Shown here: piece by piece, positions 47,801 through 57,500 of the stretch
Numbering within the stretch: the stretch's first letter is position 1
Layout: the number at the start of each line of letters is the position of its first letter
Assembly (NCBI GenBank): GCA_963978905.1
Contig: OZ022257.1
Location: 7,135,155 to 7,199,154 of the forward strand
Direction: 5' to 3'
Origin: Trichostrongylus colubriformis
Lineage: Eukaryota > Nematoda > Chromadorea > Rhabditida > Trichostrongylidae
Length of the DNA stretch: 64,000 nt
Notes under the pieces: generated by a model
Database searches by the model: none
The model's input: only the letters and a program-made list of their open reading frames with translations
What the model was told of the DNA's origin: nothing
Position numbers and translations under genes: made by a program

Positions 47801-49850
47801 GATCCCAATATACTTGCGTATGACTGAAGAGATGGAGGATGCAATGACCAGAAGCTAGCTCACAGTTCCAAACAGGACGATTCTCAAGCTTTCTCAGATT
47901 CTAAACAATATCTGCTTGACCCCCGAGAGGGGTCAAGCAGATTTTGGTCGCAACAATTAACCAATCCAACCTTTCTATTTCGCTTGTCTTTCGCAGTCTT
48001 GTACTAGCATCTCAAAGAACTGGAAACGGCACAGCTCCTAGGCTTTTTAGGTTTTTACTATGTCAACTATACCGTTCACTTTCACGGTCCGTCTGTTTAT
48101 ATTGCGACAGCCACCAGTTGAAGGCCGAAGAGATCCGTGGCATTGAGGAAGGGTGGGGCAACCAATGCGCATTGTAGACGCTAGGGGTGCTATATCAATT
48201 AAGGGGGGGGGGGTTATGGATAGTATGCTGATTGCAAAACTTAATTCCTCACAAGGCAAATTTATGGGCATATCAGTAACCGTATATCTGGGGTGTGTTG
48301 CAAGTGCTCCGGTGATTAATGCGGGGACAGATCACCCATGAGTGGGTTTTCTTCACGAGACGATTGTTTCACCACCAATTTCAAGATCTTGGCTGCGTAG
48401 CTTGTCTACTTATGTCAGAGATGAAGGCCAAAGAATAAAGGCGCATTTTTGTGAGCAAATGTGTAATAAAGTTGGATATTTGTTACTTAAATGATTAAGT
48501 TAGGGCATCCTCTATTAAACGCAATTTCGGAACTATTCGGCTATTACAACCCCAGGTACCCCGAGTGGTCAAAAAAATAATTTTCGCCGAAACTTTGCCT
48601 AGGGGGGTTATTTGGGGTGCTGATCACGAATATGACATCCGTTTTTGGCGTTCGCGCCAAATTGGTGCACTTGCACCATGTTGGTGCAGGAACTCGTTTT
48701 CGCCGAAATCGCTGAAACTTTGTTTAGGGGGATAATTTGAGGTGCTGACCACGAACATGACATCGGTTTTTAGCGCGGGCGCCGTTTTCAGCGCCTTTCA
48801 AGGCTGCGCCAGTCATGTTCATTTTTGCTACAGTGCTTAAATAGCTGGAGAGCGTCATCTTGTTGTCGTCTTTCATTTGATGCTATCGTACAGTCATCAT
48901 TGCACACACAAGTGTATATATTCGCCCAAGCCTCAAAGGGGAAGGAAAAGTTCGTTCCTTCTTAAGGCTTAGGCAAAACTTGCGGGAACAGTGTAGTGCC
49001 CCTACCATATCAGCACTCTAATGGAACTAAACGACACTAGCGCTGAAAACGGATGTCATACTCGTGATCAGCATCCCAAATAACCCCCCTGGACAAAGTT
49101 TCAGCGATTTCGGCGAAAACGAGTTGCTGCACCAACACGGTGCAATTGCACCAGTTTGGCGCGAACGCCAAAAACGGATGTCATATTCGTGATCAGCACC
49201 CCAAATAACCTCCCTAGGCAAAGTTTCGGCGAAAGTTATTTTTTTGACCAACTCGGGGTATCTGGAGTTGTAATAGCCGAATAGTTCCGCAATTTCTAAC
49301 TGAAAGTAGATACGATCTATGATGAAGGTGGAAGCTTGTTACTGTAACATTCCATAATACAATGTTTTAGTCCCATGAGAATGTTAGTTTCGTCGTTTCT
49401 ACAGTGAAATACCCTCCACACAAAACTGGTGACCTGACCTCCTGGAACACTGGTCGCGACACTTGCGCCACCCGTATATCTGTAGTAATGTGAAGACGTG
49501 TAAATGTTCACAGTTTGACAGGTTTCACACGAGTAATGGCTAGCTTCCTTCCCCCCCCCCACCACTCCGAAAGCATCCGCAATGTATTTCCATTTCACAG
49601 CCATTACTGCATATGCTGCAACCACATGCGCAACTATTGATTTTACTTAATGCCTTCCGTGCTGTTTCATAAACTGCCACTGGGAAAAAAAACAAAACAA
49701 TCTTTTACTTACATCCTTGATCTTCTTTTCCAAAAAGTCCTGCTTTTTTATGAGCATTTCCTCTGTTTCTCGTAATTTCTGAATTGCATCTTGGGTCGAT
49801 GGAGCCACCTCTTGCTTCTTTCCCCCGAAAATTTTACCAAACAAACTCAT
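44827..49850 (-). CDS. vps-32.1: ESCRT-III subunit CHMP4/Snf7 (VPS-32)
   Basis: Snf7/CHMP4 is the main polymerising subunit of ESCRT-III, which pinches membranes inward at endosomes, the midbody and the nuclear envelope. The 221-aa model has the basic N-terminus MSLFGKIFGGKK, the coiled Snf7 core (helices from about 20 to 150 with ALHALGRKKQFEKQL), an acidic C-terminal half (AIDDEELLRELEQLEQEELDKQ) and a C-terminal DLEDLEMWANA that matches the ALIX/Bro1-binding helix of CHMP4. Exons on the minus strand: 49850-49713, 46119-45991, 45409-45305, 45202-45065, 44982-44827; phases agree. Intron 1 is 3.6 kb and holds the inverted repeats near 47910 and 48523. Two tandem TTTCAG acceptors abut the ATG. 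The paralogue number follows C. elegans synteny and is less sure than the family. Confidence 0.95.
47910..47942. repeat. Perfect 14-bp-stem hairpin
   Basis: ATCTGCTTGACCCC at 47910-47923 is mirrored exactly by GGGGTCAAGCAGAT at 47929-47942 around a 5-nt loop CGAGA. It lies in intron 1 of the CHMP4 gene and is followed by TTTT on the plus strand. No function is known; it may be a MITE tip or an RNA hairpin. Confidence 0.7.
48523..49295. mobile_element. Large inverted repeat with inner stem-loop
   Basis: Two arms of about 250 bp run inward from AATTTCGGAACTATTCGG and its near complement at 49278-49295. Each arm carries sub-repeats (GCCGAAACTTTG, GATCACGAATATGACATC, TTGGTGCA) occurring more than once. 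The unique centre, about 48780-49040, contains a stem-loop (see the ncRNA entry). The element has no coding frame. No clear target duplication was seen. Confidence 0.7.
48922..48973. ncRNA. Possible structured RNA element in the centre of the inverted repeat
   Basis: GCCCAAGCCT pairs with AGGCTTAGGC (one mismatch), enclosing a perfect 7-bp GAAGGAA/TTCCTTC stem with loop AAGTTCG. TATATA lies just upstream near 48915. It could be a captured small-RNA gene or merely part of the transposon; I do not recognise a family. Confidence 0.25.
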
Positions 49851-50487
49851 CTGAAACTGAAATAGGTATAGTTATATACTCAAGGAACTGCAAAGGTTAA
49901 AAACCAATATCCGATTTGAAATAAGACTTCGCTAAAGCGAAAGAAATCAAAAATATAAAATGGCCAACATCTTGACAACTTAAGAGGCTGCACAGCACTT
50001 ATGGGAAGAAAGTAAGTGATTTGTACGCAACTGATGATGGTGCGTAATCTAAGCAACAACCGAAAAGAATGAAAAGCTAAAGCACCTCGCCGGTTGAGAA
50101 ATAAGCGTGTGATTCAGTAAAGCTGTGACGTCATCAGTTGGACCAGTGCCACTGCGTAGCTGCCCGCGTCCTATAACATCTGCCGGTCTGCTACGCAGGT
50201 TGAATTTTATGCTGCTTTCGTTCCGAATTTTCTTGTTTTCGGGCGTTTTTCCTATACTATTTCTTACTGTATAGATCATCTGATGTAGGGAACTAAATCG
50301 TAGAGTATTGCATTGGAAAGTTTCGGGTTTCCGGTGGTTTGGCGCTTTACCGCTTAACGGTCAGTTCAAAGGTATAAAATCGATAGTTGGTTTGTCTCGT
50401 TCGGATTCAGGTGTATCACGAGTGCTGTGTTGTTGTCAAGTGTCTCATTATTCCTTTTTAAGAAGTTTCATACTCTCAAGGGGAAAC
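49851..50487. promoter_or_regulatory. Divergent promoter region of CHMP4 and icd-1
   Basis: Only 637 bp separate the two start codons, which point away from each other, so both promoters must lie here. It contains the perfect palindromic CRE-type site TGACGTCA at 50126-50133 and an inverted pair CTGCGTAG/CTACGCAG just to its right. No TATA box is convincing. Confidence 0.6.
50126..50133. promoter_or_regulatory. CRE-like site TGACGTCA
   Basis: A perfect 8-bp palindrome matching the CREB/ATF consensus, about 276 bp from the CHMP4 ATG and 355 bp from the icd-1 ATG. Its use by a bZIP factor is inference. Confidence 0.45.
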
Positions 50488-53155
50488 ATGGATAGGAAAG
50501 CCATCGCCGAGAAGATCAAAAAATTGCAGGCAAATGCTGAGAATGTTCAGCTCGGTGGAAAGGTAATCATGTGTTCATAAATTTGCTTATTTTTTGAAAA
50601 CTCCTGCATATTTAATTTTTGTTTGAATAAGATCGCGGAAACTTATTTCGTAAGGAAGAACTAGACTTATATGTATTTATTGTTACTAAACGATATATTT
50701 TGCAGTGTTTTCTCGCTGTAGTTGGTTGTATTATCATATTGGCTGTAATGTTCAGGGAACCCCCAGAAGGAAAAAGAAGATTGTCTTCAAGACCGCTGCC
50801 GCCGATGACAAGAAGGTTCAAAGTAATTTGAAGAAACTCTCAGTGACAAACATTCCCGGTATCGAGGAGGTATGGATTCTTTCTTTCTCCTTTACGCCAT
50901 CCTCCTTGGACCTCTCTGTCTTATTCAAGAATGATCATTACAGGTGAACATGATCAAAGACGATGGTACCGTCATCCATTTCAACAATCCAAAAGTTCAA
51001 GCTTCTGTTCCTGCTAATACATTCTCGATCACTGGAGCTGGAGAGAACAAACGTACGTTCCGTTCTATTGGCTGGTATTCGATGTGCATGATGAAGTCGT
51101 AGCATGTCATTGGTCCTTTCCAGAGATTACTGATATGCTTCCTGGAATACTTAATCAACTTGGACCAGAGTCGCTTACTCATCTTAAGAAATTGGCCAAT
51201 AATGTTACAAGTCAGTTCAAACCTGCACCTGCTGACGACGATGTACCAGGTGGGTAGCCTCAAGTTCGAATTTCATGTCTGTAGGCCTGATAGAAAAGCT
51301 ACTCTGCTCGGCGTTCGATGATATTTTTGTCCAGGCTTTTGCCTGAGCTTTACCTGGAGAGGCAACCACCCCATTCAAAAGGCCTAGGTAAAGGGATAGT
51401 TAAAGTTATGAACTGATGATCGTACGATGGTACCAGGTGTGGAACGACACCGCGAAAATGACTACTCCAACTATATCAGTATTCTAGCATTTTATTCTGT
51501 CACACTCAACATCGAGAGAGTAGTTTCGGGTGATTCTAAAGAAATATCGTTTCATCTGCCCCTAAAATGTAAAAACACCATTCAGGCGACAAGGTGTGGG
51601 TCCCAGCCTAAGCCTATAAAGGGGAAGGAGCTCTATGCGAGTGAACCACTTCCCACATAACAGGCCCTTTCTTGCACAAGGATGTTGTCTCACTTACTCG
51701 AAGCTCTGTCTCTTGCCTTTCTCCCTACATGGAATCAACAAGTTCTCCTAGGAGCGAATGTGAGTGGCAACTTGTGATCAGGGACTAGGAAAGAGGTTCC
51801 AGATGCGTGAATCAATTTCTATATGCAGAGGATTCTCCTGTGAAGAACGGTGCACCTTTCCCTTACTTCACATCGTCCCAAATTGATTTTGAGAGGCATG
51901 TAAGAACCTGAAAACTACAGATTGAGCAACTTGCCATCTAGCAACTCGATCAGAAACATTAGAAGCGCGCATTGGAACAGCCGGTGCTGGCAGAGTGCCA
52001 GAAGAAGTGCGTGCTACTCGTGCCGCGCGTTTTTGTATATTTATTGATAAAACCGATAAAAGATATAAAAGATCTAGTCTGAAGTGTTTTTAGGCAGAAA
52101 GGATTAGTTGTGAGATATAATAGTTCATGCAACAGGAGATTCTTTACAATTTGCGGCTTTACTTTTTCAGATCGAATTTTTTGCTAACCTTCCGTGTAAA
52201 ACAAGCTGTGCTTTTTGATTTCCATTGAAATGGTTTTTCAGATCATTGAAGCCTCTGTAAAGCGTGTATCATGGGCTTCCGGGGCGTAATTTTTTCTTTC
52301 AATTTTCGCTCTATGATGCGGCGTAGAGAGGGTTATTTCGATTTTTGCCTACATTACGCGAAATCGCGTCTCACGTACAGAGTGAGCAACAAGTATGATC
52401 ATTGGTTAATGTTGGAGAAGGAGCAAAAATGCTTTCCCATACCTGCGGATATAATACTTAAGAAATGAAATTGCTGAGCTTTTTATATGCGTTGAACTTT
52501 GACATGTTTGACTCAAAATATGGTGCAGTGAATACCGTAACTCGTAGAGTGCGTTTAAGGGAAGTATCGCATCTATAACTAAGACGTTCAGCATTTTAAT
52601 TGCAAAATGGATGGGGGTAATGTCTAATGGCCTAAAGCCTTCGATTCGTTCACCACACGTTGCGATTTCGTCCACGACGCCCTTTACAACAGGAGGCAGG
52701 TAGCACCGGGCAACTAGCCGCTTACCGTCGTTTATTTTGTTGTAGGTCAAGGCAGTATCGCGTGTGAATGTGCGGTGCCGCCAAATGCAAAACTGCTAAG
52801 CCTCACCTTTCAGGCTCACTGTTTACAGGAGCCATTGATAACCGGGCACAAGTTAAGGGGCGGGTCCGCATTAGCGTAATGGAAAACACTCTTGTTAAGC
52901 TCCTGCACTCAAGTACCACATGTCCAGGTTTTGTGGACTTTTAGAAAAACATGAGGTTTGTGCGTGTTTGGTGCTCCGAGCAGGGGCTGGCGCACATTGA
53001 GAACTTCCGGGTTAAACGCCCGCCGTGGCTCACTTTGAACCCTTCGGTTTCAGTCATAACATAATTCGTAACGCATGTTTTCTATTTCAGATCTCGTAGG
53101 GGACTTTGACGAGGCCTCAAAGAACGAGGCAAAAGCTGAAGAGCAGAAGGCTTAA
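50488..53155 (+). CDS. icd-1: NAC beta subunit (BTF3/ICD-1)
   Basis: Beta subunit of the nascent polypeptide-associated complex, which binds ribosomes at the tunnel exit and prevents mis-targeting; in C. elegans loss of ICD-1 triggers apoptosis and ER stress. The 162-aa model (family about 160) has the ribosome-binding motif RRKKK at 29-33, the NAC domain at about 35-98 ([33 protein letters not shown]) and the acidic tail [16 protein letters not shown]. Exons: 50488-50562, 50756-50869, 50944-51052, 51124-51249, 53091-53155; phases agree. The 1.8-kb last intron shows no recognised element. AG at 50479-50480, 7 nt before the ATG, may accept a spliced leader. An AATAAA lies at 53383-53388. Confidence 0.97.
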
Positions 53156-53382
53156 GTCAACGATTCCGGTTTCTCCGTTAAGAACATAAAAATTAAACTC
53201 TGCAACCATCGTTATTTTCAATCATTCACGCTCATATGTCTTGGGAGGCGTCTTCTTTCTCGCATCTCTACAATGATTTTCCATACTGTTGTAACTGTTT
53301 GACCCTTCTCCCATATATGTTCAGCGTTGTTTTTCGTTGGTTCTTGTTTTGTATACAGATTTTATAAAATTCAAGAATGGCT

Positions 53383-53388
53383 AATAAA
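53383..53388 (+). terminator. Polyadenylation signal candidate for icd-1
   Basis: AATAAA 228 nt after the icd-1 stop codon. A second AATAAA at 53538-53543 is an alternative. Confidence 0.5.
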
Positions 53389-54222
53389 TTGTTAGCTTCA
53401 AGTCACGTTGTTGCGCATTTGTTGATTTCAAAGATTAGTGGGAGCTTTATGTCACCCCGTAGTGTCACACGTTAGTCGAGCTAATCCAATTCTTGTTAGG
53501 TGCCGGTCCCAATATTCTTGAATCATGTCATGTTCAAAATAAAGTTGGCAGTTGCAAAATACCGTGGGTTTCTTCTGTGGTTACCGCCGCATTGTATTTT
53601 CTCAGAACTGTACAGATGTTCTGGAAATCCTTCTTAGGATTTGTTTTTAGTTAGTTTCTAATCATGAATGAAACACTTCAAACGTCTAGTCAACTTCTCT
53701 CTTTGAAGGGTGAGTTCTTCAATATGCGGTGGACCGAAAGAATCGGATTGTTAATGATCAAAAGATAATCATGTAACTTAGTTGCGCCACTGTTTTGCAT
53801 GCCTGGACTTGCGGTTTATTACTCACTGTTGGTAGCTTCGCTCTCTTCAGAGCAAATTATCAAATTTTTGATCTTCTTGTAGGTTTCACCATCCATGAGA
53901 TACACTTTCTGAGTATCCAAAGTTGATATTGTTCGAATTTAATTTTCAATTGCCATTTAGTTAGATCACCGTCATCTACGTCAAATATCTCTTTATCACT
54001 TTATGATAAAGTCTGATTATGATCTTGCTCTTAGAAACCATCAGAAAGAGGGACTGCGTGAGAAAGCACCCTGGAAAATTGTGGTTTTAGAATGCTTGGA
54101 GGCTCCCTATGCGTTATCCCTGTTAATTCCAAAAATTGACATTCCATTCTTGGCGCAAAAGATAAAGTTCTCTCTGAAACTGTAATTTAATTGCTGTCCA
54201 CAAGTATAGGTATCTGAGACCT

Positions 54223-54262
54223 GAGTCTGAAGGCTCTTTCTTAAAAATTATAGTTTAATTCC
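54223..54262. repeat. Dispersed 40-bp repeat, copy 2
   Basis: Near-identical to 21592-21631 (GAGTCTGAAGGCTCTTTCTT and on). Here it directly abuts the family-B MITE. Confidence 0.6.
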
Positions 54263-54473
54263 GGGTCAAATCAAGTCGGGAGGGAGACGCAACTTTGCGT
54301 CGACTCGAAGCTCCTTTCCCTCCCTTGGCCTAGGCTAACATTGATATCCCCTCCTCCCACATAAACAAGCATCTGTCAAAGCATAGCTCTCATCTGCTTT
54401 GGCCTAAGTCTAGGGAGGGAAAGAAGCTCGACGTGGGTGAAAATTTTGCGTCTCCCCCGACTTTAATTGACCC
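54263..54473. mobile_element. Palindromic MITE, family B (uninterrupted copy)
   Basis: Ends GGGTCAAATCAAGTC and GACTTTAATTGACCC with imperfect palindromic arms (GGGAGACGCAA, TTGCGTCTCCC). It matches the reverse complement of 19010-19391 minus that copy's insertion and so supplies its empty site. It sits immediately upstream of TRAPPC13. Confidence 0.8.
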
Positions 54474-54560
54474 CGCGTTCAAGCGTAGCATAATCAGTAT
54501 TCAATGAAAAGTTTGGTATTAGTTTCGGTTTGTAAAAAGGGCGAAAAGTTGATAAGCTAT

Positions 54561-54566
54561 TTACAG
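54561..54566 (+). promoter_or_regulatory. Probable spliced-leader acceptor of TRAPPC13
   Basis: TTTACAG (ending at 54566) matches the nematode acceptor consensus with no upstream donor evident and leaves a 2-nt leader (TG) before the ATG. Confidence 0.6.
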
Positions 54567-54568
54567 TG

Positions 54569-57500
54569 ATGCGATTAGCTCGGCCCAAATTTTCGGAAGC
54601 GGCTCCACTTTCTGTTGATCCGCTCGACGCCGCTGGATTCTCCCAGCTCATCGAAACCGCTCTTAGCAAGAGTGAAGGCGAGAAAAAGCAAGATGTTATT
54701 GGAGATTATTTTATAGCGCCACAAATGTTTGAGTAAGTTTTCGCTTTACTCATTTTGAGCGGAGCTCTTTTCGAGTTATGAGGTATTTCATTCGTCGTGC
54801 TTTTGTGTATTCAGCTTTTTACAGTAACATATATCTCGGAGAAACGTTTACTTTCTATGTCAAGTGCACGAATGAGAGCGATCAGAAAGTGACTGATGTT
54901 TCCGTTAAGGTATATTGATTGATTGATTGATTGATTATATGTAACTAGTTTTGCTTTAACGTTGCCGTGGTTTTGCCATGAGAACTACTTGACAGTGCAG
55001 CATTATCAGCGCTGTGTTCTCTTTTCAAGCTCCATAACAGGGTGGGAGTGCCACTTACGTAGTTTACCCTTACTGTTCGACGCTGTCCATGACAAAGATG
55101 CGGCAAAAGCCAGCTGTACATTCCGCCATAATGTATAAATAGGCGTGACTTTCTTGTATAGCGACCAAAAGTGGAGCAAGGGCAGTCACTCGAAACAGTG
55201 TTCGAAGTTTTTGAAATACCGAGGTAAAATAGTTATTCATTGCAGTGCGATCTGCAAACGAATAGTCAAAGAGTGAGCTTAACTTCAAACATTCAAGACG
55301 TTGTATTGGAAGGTGGAAAGTGTACGGGTCAAATTATTAGTCATGAAGTCAAGGAAATAGGCCAGCACATGTAAGTCACCTATTTTTCGTTCTGAGAATA
55401 TCATTATTCTTGAATTTTGTTGAATTTTTCTCGAAACTTCTTTGATTTTCGTTAGAAGGTGTATGCTGCTGTATTGGTACACTATAATCTTTGAGTGAGA
55501 GTTGTTATGACAGTGTGAGGTGGTCAACCAGTGTAATCGGTGTCAGTGTAATCAGCGCCGCTTCATATGTTTCAGTTGCTTTACTCGCTAAAAAAGGGGA
55601 ACCTTAGAATACCTTGAGTCGATTACTAGACCCGGTTGTCCTTCTTACCTCAAGTGCACTGAAGTGAGATGTTCTCAAAGCGCAGGAAGCTGGCTGATGG
55701 TTAACGAATCAATAAGTCCGTTGAGACAAAGGCTTTTCCGAACGTGTTTGAAGTGGTAATATAGGAGTACCGCCATGCTCATTATTATCGGTAGTGTTTC
55801 AGTGACAGAAAAGGGGAGTGAGAGGTACGGTTTTTTGAAGAAGAGAGTATTATAATTCTGCTACTGTTAATTTTAAAAAATTGCTAGCTTTAAATTGACC
55901 TATTACTTAGTTCTGTATTGGGGGTAGTCAGTAAAATTCGGTTGCAGTAAAATGACAGTCACTAAGTTAGATACAAATTTATTTCCACAAACTAGTTGAG
56001 CAGTTGATTGGTGTTTTCGCCTGCGAATGATGTATTCGCTGACATACTGAATTTTATTTCATGGTCATACTGTACGTTATAGCGTTTTCATACTCTGTAA
56101 AGATGTATCCTGTTAATTCTGGTCTAAGTCTTCGAAGCAAAGGTTTTTATTTGTTTTCCTTTTTTTGCGGATTCCTACAGTCTCGTTTCCATGACGACAA
56201 ATGGAAATATGTCACTTTAGTCTGCTTATTTTAGCCTTATCTGCTCAGTGAACTACAAGACGTCTTCCGATGAAAAGATGTATTTTCGAAAATTTATCAA
56301 ATTCCCCGTCAGTAAGCCAATCGACGTGAAGACAAAATTCTACAACGCAGAGGTGAGGATCACTCTTTACCTCGGAGTATTTATATCTTATATCTGTAAA
56401 ATGTAAATATGTAAAATGCATATTCTAAATTATAGTACAAATATTATGTCATAGATAAAAATCACCAGAGAGATTTGCTGAGGCACATGCACTTGCGGTA
56501 TCATGCAAGCTGCAAAATCGCCCCACAGAACCACTCCGCAGACACACTTTTTCCACAAGCATCTAACTTTTTGTTGGGACCGTTTTGACACAGGAATCAG
56601 GAAATATTTATTAAGATGTTGGATCGAAATTCTATGCTGTCTAAATTGGGGTTTATTTTGACGAGGGATCTATAAAAAAGTATTCAATCTCTAACGCTTT
56701 GCATGGATGGCTTATTTCCTTAGTTGGTCTCAATTTTAACATATGATGACATGTTCTTCAAAAACCACGTCTTCTTCAGAAAAGATAATATTTAGCGAAA
56801 CTTGCATCAAAAAAGGGCGGCTTGGGGTCCTATCACGATCTCGCGGCATAGCGTATTGTTCTGCGGTTCATCGGGAGAGTTGCCGGCGAGGGCGGGACAT
56901 CACGGGTGCCTGATTTAGCCTAATCGCTCGTCTGCAGTCTATGCCCGGCTAGTAATGCAGAAGGCCGCGAGAGAGAAAGGGGTCCTTGGGGTTCCTACTT
57001 CTCATTTTTTCGTTTTTTATTTTATTTCTTTCATTGCTGCTATTGTGTTAAAGCATCCCTGCTTTCATATTCCACAATCTGCCAAACTTACCCCGTCCTG
57101 TTTTATTGTGAGCTCCCATACACAAATATTAAGAGGTTATCGCATTTAGTTGCGAGATGGGTTGCACCGTCCTTGTGAGCAATTATAACGTGACAGCAAG
57201 TAAAGTAATATTTCTGGGAGTTCGCTGTCATCGTTGCAATTTAGCCGTAAGAACGTACTTATAAAACTCTAGCTGGGCGCATCTTATTCGACTTTCCTTG
57301 TGGCAGTTTGCATGCAAGACTTTCTCTCCAGTTCGAGCTTCACGCTCTCAATTTTCAGTATGCAGCTATGACAAGTAGTCTTGGGAACCCTGAAAACATT
57401 ACTTTAAATATTCAGTTGCCGAATTTATTGCTGGTATTCTGATATTATAAGGTCTTACAAGGGTAGTGCTATGCCAAGATACTCTCAATTTCCGTAATTT

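Larger units (their letters stand above)
53156..54568. other. Spacer between icd-1 and TRAPPC13
   Basis: Holds the icd-1 3' UTR with two AATAAA motifs, a 40-bp dispersed repeat at 54223-54262 and a family-B palindromic MITE at 54263-54473. Only 92 nt remain between that MITE and the TRAPPC13 splice acceptor, so TRAPPC13 promoter elements must overlap or precede the repeat. Nothing else was seen. Confidence 0.55.

Noticed and set aside
48202..48213. Poly-G run, and the poly-C run near 49550
   Set aside because: Common homopolymer tracts in nematode introns; no further structure.
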